Of a DNA stretch of 64,000 bases, positions 1 to 8,571 are shown in pieces. The translations under genes and the position numbers were made by a program. The stretch is from assembly GCA_021776685.1 (NCBI GenBank), contig JAJFFJ010000071.1, positions 22,634-86,633 of the forward strand, in the 5' to 3' direction. The notes under the pieces were generated by a model that saw nothing but the letters and a program-made list of their open reading frames with translations, made no database searches and had not been told where the DNA came from. The stretch is from Alphaproteobacteria bacterium. Its GTDB lineage: Bacteria; Pseudomonadota; Alphaproteobacteria; Bin65. Each line of letters begins with the position of its first letter. Positions within the stretch are counted from its first letter, which is position 1.

Positions 1-628
1 CCTGCCGCTGGCGGCCCGCGATCTCAACATCACAAAGCCCGGCCGCGCCCTCATGTCCGTCGGGTTTTTCATCGCCGCGATTGTGGCGACGGCACTGGGT
101 TTGGTTTCCGCGCCCGTGGCTTTCGGCGCGGCGGTCATCCTGATGATTCTGGCGCAGATTCTGACCCTGGATGAAGCTTACCGGGCGATCGACTGGCCAA
201 TCATCATTCTGCTGGCAGCGCTTATCCCTGTGGGCGGGGCGCTTGAGGCAACGGGGACCACGAAGCTGATGGCCTCCGGCATTGCCGATATCGGCGCGAG
301 CCTGTCGCCCGTGGTGATTCTGATTCTGGTCATGGTGGTGACCATGACCTTGTCCGACATTATCAACAATGCGGCCACTGCCGTCGTCATGGCGCCGATA
401 TCTGTGGAAATCGCCAAGCAGCTCAACGTCAATGCCGACCCGTTTCTGATGGCGGTCGCCATCGGTGCCTCCTGCGCATTTCTCACGCCCATCGGCCATC
501 AAAATAACACCCTGGTCATGGGTCCCGGCGGCTATCGCTTTGGTGATTACTGGCGCGTTGGTCTGCCGCTTGAGATCCTGATCGTTGCAGTGTCGATACC
601 GCTTTTGTTGCTCGTTTTCCCATTCTGA
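1..628 (+). CDS. SLC13-family (DASS-like) permease, C-terminal part
   Basis: An open frame enters from the left edge with no stop before an internal ATG at 53, so this is the 3' end of a longer gene and 53 is unlikely to be the real start. The visible part is very hydrophobic, with about five or six membrane segments, and carries the SLC13 signatures SDIINNAATAVVMAP and TPIGHQNNTLVMGPGGY, which line the cation/substrate site in this family. It closely matches the C-terminal third of the next gene, so the two are tandem paralogues. The family imports anions such as dicarboxylates or sulfate with sodium; the substrate here cannot be told. Confidence 0.85.
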   Translation, partial: LPLAARDLNITKPGRALMSVGFFIAAIVATALGLVSAPVAFGAAVILMILAQILTLDEAYRAIDWPIIILLAALIPVGGALEATGTTKLMASGIADIGASLSPVVILILVMVVTMTLSDIINNAATAVVMAPISVEIAKQLNVNADPFLMAVAIGASCAFLTPIGHQNNTLVMGPGGYRFGDYWRVGLPLEILIVAVSIPLLLLVFPF

Positions 629-810
629 TAGGATGGACAGGCCCGGCAACCGACAGGATTTGTGCTGGCTGCCAGGGTCCACCGTCGGGGTCTGTCACCA
701 CCACATTCCCCACCAAATGCCTTGCCTCGCGGGCAAGTTGCGGTTCTGGTGAGGGACAGCAAGGCTGACACTGGGGAATAGTGGCGCGAACGGCGCTGCG
801 GTCGCACAAC

Positions 811-2589
811 ATGACATTCGACCAGGCATTCATCCTGATCCTGCTCGCAGTTACCCTGACGATGTTCATTTCGGACCGTTGGCGGTTCGATCTTATTGCC
901 CTGGGGTCCCTGTTCCTGGGAGTCGTAGGCGGGGTCGTTCCCGCCAATCATGCATTCGACGGATTTTCCCATCCGGCAGTCATCACAGTGGCTGCTGTCC
1001 TGGTCATCAGCCGCGCCCTGTCCGCCACCGGCGCGGTGGATCTGATCACAACGCGGCTGCTGCCAGATACGCGCAACCTGCCTCTGATGATCACCGCCCT
1101 GTGCGGCCTTGGTGCCTTCCTGTCGGCCTTTATGAACAATGTTGGCGCGCTGGCGCTGCTGATGCCGGTCGCAATCCAGTTGGCCTATCGCATGCGCCGC
1201 CCACCCGCGGCGCTGCTGATGCCCCTGGCATTCGCCACTATACTGGGCGGCCTCGTCACGCTGATTGGAACACCGCCCAACCTGATCATCGCCGATTACC
1301 GCGCCCAGACGACTGGTGCGCCATTTGCGATGTTCGACTTCGCGCTGGTTGGCTTGGCGGTCGCTGTCGTGGGCGTTATTTTTGTCGGACTGTTCGGCTG
1401 GCGGTTGATCCCGCAGCGGCGACGGCGGCGGCGTAGCCAGAGGCAGATCTTCGATATCGAAGATTATGTGGCGGAGGCCCAGGTTCCGCCCGGCTCACAA
1501 CTCATCGGGCTGCCTTTTCAGGATGTGGAAGAGGCTATCTTTGAAGGTGGTGACATCGCGATTGTCGGTCTGGTGCGCGCCGACGAACAGATCACCCTGC
1601 TGCCCCATCGGCGCGTCGCTGAAGGCGACATCCTGATCCTGGAAGCCGAACCGGAGACGCTGACTTACACGGCCGCCCTCTTCGGCCTGAAGATCATCAG
1701 CAGCGAGCGGGACGTGACCGGTGACCTGTCATCCGACGATGTCTCACTGGTTGAGGCCGTGGTTGGCCCGCGCTCCAGGTTGCGTGGCCAGCCGCTCGGC
1801 GCAACGCGCTTCCGGCGCCGCTATCATGTGAACGTCATCGCGGTTTCCCGTGAGGGTCGGCCCCATCGCGGACGCCTGTCCAGTCTCCGCGTGCGTGCCG
1901 GCGACGTGTTGCTGGTACAGGGCGAGCGCCCGCGGATTCAACAAGTCATCCGCTCCCTGGGAATGCTGCCATTGAGCCGTTCGCCTGAGCAGGCGAATAT
2001 GCGGCTGGTCGCATTGACGGGCGGCATATTCGCGGTCGCGATCCTGGCGACGACGATCGGCTGGTTACCGCCGGCCGTTGCCTTTGGCATCGCAGCGCTG
2101 TTGGTGATCCTGATCAAGGCCGTCCCAACGGACGAAATCTACACCTCGATCGATTGGCCGGTGATCGTGCTGTTGGGCGCGCTGATCCCTGTTGGCGCCG
2201 CGCTGGAATCGACCGGCGCCACCAACATCATCACGGCATTCATCGGCCAAGCTACAGAAGGCTCACCCGCTGCCGTCAGCCTCGGCCTGCTTATGGTCAT
2301 GACAATTCTGATCTCATCGGTCATCAATAACGCTGCCGCAGCGGTGGTCATGGCCCCCATCGGAATCAAGATGGCGCAGGCTGGCGGCTACAGTGTGGAC
2401 GCGTTCCTGATGGGTGTCGCGGTCGCAGCGAGTTGCGCGTTCCTGACACCGGTTGGCCACCAGAACAACACCCTGGTTATGGGGCCAGGCGGTTACCAAT
2501 TTGGTGACTATCTGCGTCTGGGACTGCCGTTGACGATTTTGATTCTGATCGTAGCGATTCCCATGATTATCCTGGTCTGGGGATTGTAG
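811..2589 (+). CDS. SLC13-family permease with two cytosolic RCK_C domains
   Basis: A full-length membrane transporter of about 592 residues. An N-terminal membrane half (residues 1-200) is followed by a basic linker (RRRRRRSQRQ), two cytosolic TrkA-C/RCK_C-like domains (roughly 215-300 and 315-395), then a C-terminal membrane half ending with SSVINNAAAAVVMAP and TPVGHQNNTLVMGPGGY. The architecture matches SLC13 permeases annotated as sulfate or dicarboxylate transporters, whose RCK_C domains probably bind a regulatory ligand. I chose ATG 811 because family members usually begin close to this MTFDQAF segment; an in-frame GTG at 781, preceded by GGGGAA, is the alternative. It lies 182 bp after a paralogue, so a tandem duplication is likely. 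Confidence 0.85.
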   Translation: MTFDQAFILILLAVTLTMFISDRWRFDLIALGSLFLGVVGGVVPANHAFDGFSHPAVITVAAVLVISRALSATGAVDLITTRLLPDTRNLPLMITALCGLGAFLSAFMNNVGALALLMPVAIQLAYRMRRPPAALLMPLAFATILGGLVTLIGTPPNLIIADYRAQTTGAPFAMFDFALVGLAVAVVGVIFVGLFGWRLIPQRRRRRRSQRQIFDIEDYVAEAQVPPGSQLIGLPFQDVEEAIFEGGDIAIVGLVRADEQITLLPHRRVAEGDILILEAEPETLTYTAALFGLKIISSERDVTGDLSSDDVSLVEAVVGPRSRLRGQPLGATRFRRRYHVNVIAVSREGRPHRGRLSSLRVRAGDVLLVQGERPRIQQVIRSLGMLPLSRSPEQANMRLVALTGGIFAVAILATTIGWLPPAVAFGIAALLVILIKAVPTDEIYTSIDWPVIVLLGALIPVGAALESTGATNIITAFIGQATEGSPAAVSLGLLMVMTILISSVINNAAAAVVMAPIGIKMAQAGGYSVDAFLMGVAVAASCAFLTPVGHQNNTLVMGPGGYQFGDYLRLGLPLTILILIVAIPMIILVWGL

Positions 2590-2731
2590 GGGCGGCCAAA
2601 ATATTGACACACGCGTCCCATAACCTGATCGTACCAACCAGCAAGCGGGCGGGCCGGTCGGGGCACACCTGTTATTCGCTTGTTATTTGCTACCATCTGA
2701 ATTCTTCCTTTCCGTAGACCCAAAGGCCCTC

Positions 2732-4009
2732 ATGCGCATCCTCCCTTCGGTAATCTCTGCAGCCGCGGTCGCGGCATCCCTGTCAACCGGCGATGCCAGC
2801 GCGGCCGATGTCACCTGCGCGCGCACCTCCTATTCCGGATTGATCTGTCTGTCCGCCACCGGCATCACCAAGTATGGGCGAAAGAACAGTCCGTTGACCT
2901 TTGGCCGCGCGACTGACCTGACCGCCTGCGGCGACAAGATTGCCGTGCTGGGATATCGCAAGGTCTATCTCTTCGATGGCAAGAGTTGGGCCAAACCGAT
3001 TGATATCGTCGGTAAATTTGGCCGGCGAATTGCCTGTGGGCCCAAAGGCGAGATCTGGGTGTTGGGCCCGAAAAGCGTCTCGTCCTACAATGGCAGCGGC
3101 TGGAAGGTTCATTCGCGCGAGCAGATGTTCGGTGAGGACACGACCAAGGCGGGTTTCATGGGCTCGGTCGCGGTCGGGCCCGGCGGCAGAGCCCTGGTGT
3201 TGGGAAGCCGTATGGCCGCGATGTATGACGGCAAGACCTGGCGGGTCTACAAAGCGGGCAAGGGTTTTGCCAAGCGCACCTTTCTCAGCAAGGCCTATTT
3301 CGATGCAAAAGGCGTGCCGTGGATCGCTGGCATTCGGGGTCTCCTGACCCTCAAAGGTGACACCTGGGAGACCGTTCCTGGCCCCCGTGGCACCACGTTT
3401 CTGACCGGTGGACCTGATGGTGTGCTTTGGGTGGGCGGCGGCCGGTCGCTCTTCAAGATGGCCGACGGACGGATCAGCCGCATGCAAATTAATTCCAGCA
3501 TGCGCAGCGGTTCCGTCGACAACAAAGGGCGACTGTGGCTTGCCACCAATTTCGGCCTGATGCTCCGGACCGGCGACAAATGGGACACCCGTCAGATGCA
3601 TAACTCAGATCTGCCGGACAATTCGATCACCAAGGTTGTTGCGATCGGCGCCGGGGGAGCCCTGCCGCCGTCGAAGGACCAGCCCGCTGGCTCGATCACG
3701 GGACGCATGCAATGGGGCGATGGCAAGGAAATAGCCGGCGCCCGCATGGAGCTTTGCGGATCGCCCAGTTGGTTCATCCGGCGAGACAGTTCTCCCTGCG
3801 CTGGCAAGCCGCTGTCTTATCAGGCCAAGACCGATGACAAGGGCCACTTCGAGATCAAGAACGTGAAGCCGGCGATCTATCGCATCGCGATCAAGCCCAA
3901 AGGCAATACCCGGTGGGTTTTGATTTCGTTGGGCAGGCGCGGACAGGTGCTGCCGGGACAGTCCAAGGATACCGGCACCATTCGCCTGTCTGTGCGAAAC
4001 AGAAAATAG
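2732..4009 (+). CDS. Secreted beta-propeller-like protein with C-terminal carboxypeptidase-regulatory-like domain
   Basis: The function is not recognised. ATG 2732 gives a clear Sec signal peptide (MRILPSVISAAAVAASLSTG, cleavage near DASA-AD), whereas the upstream TTG at 2687 would bury it. The mature protein has repeated units of about 40-45 residues with motifs such as LFDGKSW, SYNGSGW, MYDGKTW and DNKGRLWLATNFGL, typical of two-component-regulator/WD-like propeller blades (residues about 40-310). A segment near residues 330-420 (GSITGRMQWGDGKEIAGA ... DDKGHFEIKNVKPAIYRI) resembles a carboxypeptidase-regulatory or CNA-B-like beta-sandwich. Two Cys pairs could form disulfides in the periplasm. 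It is probably monocistronic and is followed by a strong terminator. Confidence 0.6.
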   Translation: MRILPSVISAAAVAASLSTGDASAADVTCARTSYSGLICLSATGITKYGRKNSPLTFGRATDLTACGDKIAVLGYRKVYLFDGKSWAKPIDIVGKFGRRIACGPKGEIWVLGPKSVSSYNGSGWKVHSREQMFGEDTTKAGFMGSVAVGPGGRALVLGSRMAAMYDGKTWRVYKAGKGFAKRTFLSKAYFDAKGVPWIAGIRGLLTLKGDTWETVPGPRGTTFLTGGPDGVLWVGGGRSLFKMADGRISRMQINSSMRSGSVDNKGRLWLATNFGLMLRTGDKWDTRQMHNSDLPDNSITKVVAIGAGGALPPSKDQPAGSITGRMQWGDGKEIAGARMELCGSPSWFIRRDSSPCAGKPLSYQAKTDDKGHFEIKNVKPAIYRIAIKPKGNTRWVLISLGRRGQVLPGQSKDTGTIRLSVRNRK

Positions 4010-4039
4010 CGCCCGACACGCCGACACTCTAGGCTGTGG

Positions 4040-4071
4040 CAGCCGGCCCTTTGCGGCCGGCTGTTTTCTTT
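4040..4071 (+). terminator. Rho-independent terminator
   Basis: A perfect 9-bp stem (cagccggcc/ggccggctg) closed by a 6-nt loop is followed at once by ttttcttt. It starts 31 nt after the stop of the propeller-like gene and precedes the crotonase gene, so it separates the two transcription units. Confidence 0.85.
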
Positions 4072-4112
4072 GGCATCAATCTATTGTCCCGGAAGCAAAT
4101 GCGAGGAACGCT

Positions 4113-4883
4113 ATGACCGTCCATATTGGCAACGACGGCCCGGTCCGGATTGTCGAGATCGACCGGCCGGAGGTGCGGAACGCCGTCAACCCGGAAACCG
4201 CTGCTCGTTTGCGGACAGCTTTCCTGGAATTTGATCAGGACGAAGACTCCCGGGTGGCAGTGCTGACCGGACGTGGCGGTCATTTCTGCGCCGGATACGA
4301 CCTGAAATCCCTGTCAGACCAAGGCCTTGACGAAATCTACGAGCCGGAGGGCGATGGTCCCATGGGCCCAACGCGCTTCAACCTGAGCAAGCCGGTGATT
4401 GCCGCGGTTGAAGGATATGCCGTCGCCGGCGGCATCGAACTGGCCGCCTGGTGCGATATGCGCGTCGCGTCCGAGACCGCCATATTTGGCGTGTTCTGCC
4501 GCCGATGGGGCGTCCCGCTGATTGACGGTGGCACGATCAGGCTGCCGCGGATGGTTGGCATGAGCCGCGCAATGGACATGATCCTGACAGGCCGGCCAGT
4601 GGCCGCAGAAGAAGCGCATGGCTGGGGCCTTGCCAACCGCCTGGTCCCGGCAGGAGAAGCACTGGCCGCATCTGTCGAACTGGCCAATGATATGGCGCTG
4701 TTCCCCCAACTTTGCATGAATACAGACCGTGCGTCGGCCTATCATCAGTGGGATCAGCCCCTCGAAGACGCGCTCAAATTTGAAGGGGTGGAAGGCCTGA
4801 AGCCGCTGCAGGAGGAAGCCGTCTCCGGCGCAACGCGGTTCGCTGAGGGCAAGGGACGCGCCGGCGCGTTCGACGATATCTGA
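4113..4883 (+). CDS. Enoyl-CoA hydratase/isomerase (crotonase) family protein
   Basis: A 256-residue crotonase-fold protein acting on acyl-CoA thioesters. The oxyanion-hole segments are visible (HFCAGYDLKSL and AVAGGIELA). Of the two catalytic glutamates of true enoyl-CoA hydratase, the first (GGIEL) is present, but the second (normally in Q-P-E) is replaced: the segment reads FGVFCRRWGVPLIDGG, putting Cys at that position. This pattern is common in a crotonase subgroup annotated only as family members, so an isomerase, hydrolase or lyase activity is as likely as hydration. It sits alone between a terminator and a Nudix gene, and context does not reveal its substrate. Confidence 0.8.
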   Translation: MTVHIGNDGPVRIVEIDRPEVRNAVNPETAARLRTAFLEFDQDEDSRVAVLTGRGGHFCAGYDLKSLSDQGLDEIYEPEGDGPMGPTRFNLSKPVIAAVEGYAVAGGIELAAWCDMRVASETAIFGVFCRRWGVPLIDGGTIRLPRMVGMSRAMDMILTGRPVAAEEAHGWGLANRLVPAGEALAASVELANDMALFPQLCMNTDRASAYHQWDQPLEDALKFEGVEGLKPLQEEAVSGATRFAEGKGRAGAFDDI

Positions 4884-4945
4884 TCCCCACCTAACCCCAC
4901 CGGCCAACAGAGCCTCACCCGCAGCCCAAAGCATCGGACCAGCAC

Positions 4946-5665
4946 ATGGCGCGCAGCTACATTTATCAACACAACCGTCAGCTCGGGTACCCTGAATCCC
5001 CACCCGATTTTCCGCCGGCAACGCCGCGGGATGCCGCAACGCTGATCCTGACACGGCTTCGGCGGAACCGGATCGAGGTGCTGATGGGCCGTCGGTCGCG
5101 AAAAGCCAAATTTGTGCCGGACGTGTTCGTTTTTCCAGGCGGCCGGTTGGATCCAGCCGACTGGCAGGCCCAGCCTGCAGAGAGCATGCAAATGCCCCCC
5201 GAGGCACTTGCGGTACGCGGCAGCATGCGCAAGGCCCAGGCCCTGGGGAACGCCGCTGTTCGGGAAACCTATGAGGAAACCGGACTGCTGCTCGCCCGGC
5301 CCGGAGACGTGGGAAATACCAGAGATGAAACCTGGCAGGACCTCAGGCGACAACAGCTTGCACCGGATCTCTCACATCTCAGCTATATGGGACGGGCGAT
5401 CACCTCGCCTTACAGCCCGATCCGATTTCACGCGCGGTTCTTTTTGGCAGACGGCGATCAGACATCAGGCAAGCTGGGCGGCAGTGGCGAGCTCTCGGAC
5501 CTGCACTGGACATCGATTGAGCAAGCGATCAATGAACTGCCGATCATCGACGTCACCGAATTTATGCTCAAGGAAGTGCAAAAGGTGACTGCGGACCCAA
5601 AGGCGCTGAAGAGCCGCCCGCTATACTACTACCGTCGCCTCGTCGCCTACGTCCGCTACGACTGA
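4946..5665 (+). CDS. Nudix hydrolase
   Basis: A 239-residue Nudix-fold pyrophosphohydrolase. The motif is split: the glycine-rich entry FPGGRLDPAD lies near residue 67 and the catalytic helix AAVRETYEETGLLL near residue 105, so the usual GX5EX7REUXEEXGU box carries an insertion of about 20 residues. Such an insertion is typical of the NUDT7/NUDT19-like group that hydrolyses CoA derivatives or related diphosphates. A C-terminal helical extension (KALKSRPLYYYRR) follows. It lies 62 bp after the crotonase gene in the same direction, so the two may be cotranscribed. The substrate is not certain. Confidence 0.8.
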   Translation: MARSYIYQHNRQLGYPESPPDFPPATPRDAATLILTRLRRNRIEVLMGRRSRKAKFVPDVFVFPGGRLDPADWQAQPAESMQMPPEALAVRGSMRKAQALGNAAVRETYEETGLLLARPGDVGNTRDETWQDLRRQQLAPDLSHLSYMGRAITSPYSPIRFHARFFLADGDQTSGKLGGSGELSDLHWTSIEQAINELPIIDVTEFMLKEVQKVTADPKALKSRPLYYYRRLVAYVRYD

Positions 5666-5689
5666 CGCCCCAGGGGTTCCCTTTCCATC

Positions 5690-5729
5690 TTGATTTGCGT
5701 GTGATTTTATGTAACTATATGGTTACATA
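5690..5729 (+). promoter_or_regulatory. ArsR-type operator overlapping the probable promoter of the ArsR-SRPBCC gene
   Basis: A perfect inverted repeat with 8-bp arms, TATGTAAC-tatatg-GTTACATA, spans 5708-5729 and ends 2 nt before the ATG at 5732. A TTGATT hexamer at 5690-5695 fits a -35 box, placing an A/T-rich -10 inside the left arm. Transcription would then begin at or just before the start codon, consistent with the lack of any Shine-Dalgarno sequence. Autorepression by the adjacent ArsR protein and a leaderless mRNA are inferences. Confidence 0.7.
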
Positions 5730-5731
5730 TT

Positions 5732-6550
5732 ATGAACACCAAGACCGATGAAACAGATCAGGCATGGCGCGCGCTGGGCGACCCGACCCGAAGGGCCATT
5801 CTCGATCTGTTGGCCGAAGGGCCTGCCACAACGGGTGACATTGAATCACGGTTTCCCATCTCCCGCATCGCCGTGATGAAACATCTGCGCCTGTTGGCGG
5901 ACGCCGGCCTGGTCACCGCGCGCAAAGCGGGACGCCAACGCTGGCACTATCTGAACGGACACGCGCTTGACAATCTTGCTGCGCGCTGGCTGACCCCGCT
6001 AAGCCGACGATGGGCCTCACGTCTCAGCCGCCTCCAAAAACTCTCTGAAGGATTGTCTGAACCCATGTCAGCAAAACCGGACATCGACATCGCCCAGGAT
6101 GTTTCCATTGCCGCGCCACCGGCGAAGGTTTTCAAAGCTCTAACCGACGATATCGGCGCCTGGTGGGGAGCGCCCTACCTGTCCCGCGACGCCGTCGACA
6201 TGTCACTGGACGGGGTGCTTGGCGGCCCCTTCCAGGAAATCTGGACAAATGGTGGCGGGCGCCTCTTAGGGAGCGTGACTGCCATTGATAGTCCTGGACT
6301 GATCGAAATCAGCGGCCCGTTTCATTTCGGATTAGTTCACGGCATTGCCGAGTTTCGACTGAATGCCGTCGGTAAAGGAACGCTTCTCAACTTCACCCAT
6401 CGGGCCATTGGTGTTGTCGAAGAAAAGTTCGCGGAAGCAGCGAAGGGCGGCTGGGGGGACCTTTTGGGAGAGCGGCTCCGTCGATACGCCGAAACTGGCG
6501 TGGGTCAGGGCATCTCGGCCAATATCCAGGGAGAAGGAAACAAGCCATGA
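5732..6550 (+). CDS. ArsR-family regulator fused to an SRPBCC (AHSA1-like) domain
   Basis: A 272-residue fusion. Residues 5-95 are a winged helix-turn-helix of the ArsR type (ALGDPTRRAILDLL, then SRIAVMKHLRLLADAGLV and the wing RKAGRQRWHYL). Residues about 115-260 form an SRPBCC/AHSA1-like hydrophobic-ligand domain (SIAAPPAKVFKALTD ... GTLLNFTHRAIGVVEEKFAEAAKGGWGDLL). The cysteine metal site of classical ArsR is absent, so the regulator probably senses a hydrophobic small molecule rather than a metal. A perfect palindrome abuts its start codon, suggesting autoregulation. The stop overlaps the next start (ATGA at 6547-6550), so the downstream small gene is translationally coupled. Confidence 0.85.
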   Translation: MNTKTDETDQAWRALGDPTRRAILDLLAEGPATTGDIESRFPISRIAVMKHLRLLADAGLVTARKAGRQRWHYLNGHALDNLAARWLTPLSRRWASRLSRLQKLSEGLSEPMSAKPDIDIAQDVSIAAPPAKVFKALTDDIGAWWGAPYLSRDAVDMSLDGVLGGPFQEIWTNGGGRLLGSVTAIDSPGLIEISGPFHFGLVHGIAEFRLNAVGKGTLLNFTHRAIGVVEEKFAEAAKGGWGDLLGERLRRYAETGVGQGISANIQGEGNKP

Positions 6551-6945
6551 AGGTTGCAGAGAATACCTATTACGTCATGACCGTCACCAAGGGCGTATTG
6601 GATTTCGGCTGGCTAGCGACCACTGAATCGATCGATATGGACGCGTTCAAGGAGGCGTTGCAGGTCTATTCGGATAAAGCCGTAGAAAACGGCATCCGGG
6701 CCTGTCGGGTGGACCTGCGAAATTTCAGAGGTCAGCCAAGCGCAGAGATTGAACCCTGGCGGCGGCGGGAAATCATCCCGAAATACAATCAAGCTGGTGT
6801 CACCAGATTTGCCTACCTGATGCTCCCGGACGCCGAGCTTCCCCCCATGTCCACGGGCGGAGACGACAACGCCGCTGGCGAGCAATTTGACACCCGTTTT
6901 TTCAGTTCAGAGCAAGATTGTATGGCATGGCTGGCTGGGGCCTGA
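6547..6945 (+). CDS. Small protein resembling the SpoIIAA-like/STAS-SEC14 fold
   Basis: A 132-residue cytosolic protein without signal peptide or membrane segment. The run GIRACRVDLRNFRGQ, an alternating helix/strand pattern and the C-terminal TRFFSSEQDCMAWLAGA resemble SpoIIAA-like STAS/SEC14 proteins, which often end in a similar aromatic-helix-AWL motif; I recognise this only weakly. The ATG overlaps the stop of the ArsR-SRPBCC gene, so the two are produced together and probably act in the same response. No catalytic motif is visible. Confidence 0.55.
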   Translation: MKVAENTYYVMTVTKGVLDFGWLATTESIDMDAFKEALQVYSDKAVENGIRACRVDLRNFRGQPSAEIEPWRRREIIPKYNQAGVTRFAYLMLPDAELPPMSTGGDDNAAGEQFDTRFFSSEQDCMAWLAGA

Positions 6946-6952
6946 AAACGAC

Positions 6953-7504
6953 TCAGTCCGGGCGAACCAACAAGGTAAGGGTATCGGAATAGGTGCCAGC
7001 GGGTGCCGCTGCCAGCCACTGGCTGCGGACGCGGATGCGGATGCGGGTGTTAGTAGCGCCATTGCAGGTGATTGCTGTCGCGTCGGTGAAAAACTGCACC
7101 GATTCCTGGCTATGGCGCAGCCGCCTCTGAAAATTGTTCGAATCGCGCCAATGCACCAGGTAGCGGAGGAAGGTGCCGCTGCCATTTGACAGTCGGTGCC
7201 ACTGGCCAGCACCATTGGCGCTGGTCGCTGTCACCCGATATTGGGTTGTCGAGCTAAATGTGCAGGCGAACTCGAACGACGTCATGTTGCCGGCGCCGGT
7301 CCACGTCCCCATGTTGACGTCATTCAACCCGGTCAGCATCACAATCTCATTGACCTGCAGGTCAAGATTGATCGACCCGGTGGACGTCGCGCCAAACGCG
7401 CCATCTGCGGCGCGCACCGGTGACCCCGCCAGCGCGAGTGCCGTCAAGAAAATGCCGACAGCGCCAATCAGGTGCGCCCGGCCACGTGTGAGACATCCAT
7501 TCAT
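6953..7504 (-). CDS. Secreted spore-coat-protein-U-like (SCPU) domain protein
   Basis: A 183-residue exported protein. Residues 1-32 form a signal peptide with positive N-region (MNGCLTRGRAH), hydrophobic core (GAVGIFLTALALAG) and cleavage after PVRA. The mature part is rich in Thr, Ser, Asn and Gly with a beta pattern, one disulfide-capable Cys pair (FACTF and ITCNGAT) and the C-terminal hallmark AAPAGTYSDTLTLLV, which resembles SCPU/DUF4402-like fimbrial subunits. Such subunits usually travel with a chaperone and an usher, but none is nearby, so it may be an orphan surface protein. It converges with the STAS-like gene, leaving only 7 nt. Confidence 0.65.
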   Translation of the reverse strand: MNGCLTRGRAHLIGAVGIFLTALALAGSPVRAADGAFGATSTGSINLDLQVNEIVMLTGLNDVNMGTWTGAGNMTSFEFACTFSSTTQYRVTATSANGAGQWHRLSNGSGTFLRYLVHWRDSNNFQRRLRHSQESVQFFTDATAITCNGATNTRIRIRVRSQWLAAAPAGTYSDTLTLLVRPD

Positions 7505-7665
7505 GGGAACAAGGTTAACAGGCAGCGGTTCAAACAGTCTTAACCGGTAGCGTTAGCAAACCAGGTTAAGAATGCATGAACGCCCAACGACGCCGCACCC
7601 GGCTCAATCCGTGACAAATCCAGGGCTAAACCGGCTGCCATTTCACCAAGAACAAGGGTTAACGT

Positions 7666-8571
7666 TCAGGCCAGACTGTATGCCGCGCGCACAGCTGGCT
7701 CGCCATCGACTGCCGCTTCGCCACGCTCAATCAGCCAGATCAGAGTCGAGAAGACGGATCTGGCAGCAGCTGGATACATGGCCTGAGGCACATCACCTGC
7801 ATACATGCGCGGCACCATTTCGACGACTTTGGTAAGGCCGTCGCGCAGGCAGGACAGCACCTGCTGGGCGCGCTCCTCCCGGTGCGCCTTGAGCGCCGTC
7901 ACATATGTATGGGGGTCTTCAATTGCGGCGCCGTGGGTGGGCCAGTAGACCCTGTCATCCCGTTCCAGCAGCAAATCGAGACTGTCTACATATTCCTGCA
8001 TGTCACCGTCTGGCGGCGAGACGATGGTGGTCGACCACCCCATTACATGATCACCGGAGAACAGTGCGCGCTCTTCGCGGAGCGCGAAGCAGATGTGGTT
8101 GGACGTATGCCCCGGCGTATACACGCACTCGACCGACCAGCCGTCACCTTCGATGACATCGCCATGCCTGACGTGCTCGTCAGGGGTAAAATCCATGTCG
8201 CCGCCCTCCTCGACCACAACGCCCTGCTCATACTTGCCGGCGCCGTGTGGTCCATAGGCATAGGTCGGCGCGCCATGCTTTTCTTTCATCGGCGCGGCCA
8301 GGGGCGAGTGATCCAGGTGAGTGTGTGTAATCAACAGGTGGGTGATTGTTTCACCCGCCACCGCCGCCTCCAGCGCTTTCAGATGTGCGTCGTCCATTGG
8401 TCCCGGATCAACCACCGCCACATTGCCCTTCCCGATGATGTAGGTGCCGGTGCCCCAGGCGGTGAAGGACGACGGGTTGTCGGCGATGACACGTCGAATG
8501 AGGGGCGAGACCTGGTCGACGCGGCCATAGTCCACATCAAGTTCACGCACAAAGGGGATGTCTGCAGGCAT
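7666..8571 (-). CDS. Metallo-beta-lactamase-fold hydrolase
   Basis: A 301-residue MBL-fold hydrolase. The metal motif THTHLDH is at about residues 82-88, followed by VYTPGHTSNH with the third His and LFSGDHVMG with the bridging Asp. A C-terminal region of about 80 residues with helical character (ALKAHREERAQQVLSCLRDGLTKVVEM) matches the winged-helix tail of the LACTB2-like subgroup. Family members hydrolyse thioesters, phosphodiesters or lactones; the substrate cannot be inferred. No signal peptide is seen, so it is cytosolic. It lies upstream-adjacent to no obvious partner; metH follows 80 nt away on the same strand but is separately placed downstream of its own operon. Confidence 0.85.
   Translation of the reverse strand: MPADIPFVRELDVDYGRVDQVSPLIRRVIADNPSSFTAWGTGTYIIGKGNVAVVDPGPMDDAHLKALEAAVAGETITHLLITHTHLDHSPLAAPMKEKHGAPTYAYGPHGAGKYEQGVVVEEGGDMDFTPDEHVRHGDVIEGDGWSVECVYTPGHTSNHICFALREERALFSGDHVMGWSTTIVSPPDGDMQEYVDSLDLLLERDDRVYWPTHGAAIEDPHTYVTALKAHREERAQQVLSCLRDGLTKVVEMVPRMYAGDVPQAMYPAAARSVFSTLIWLIERGEAAVDGEPAVRAAYSLA

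Noticed and set aside
721..737. CTTGCC-tcgcg-GGCAAG hairpin between the SLC13 genes as a terminator
   Set aside because: Only a 6-bp stem with no T-run after it on either strand.
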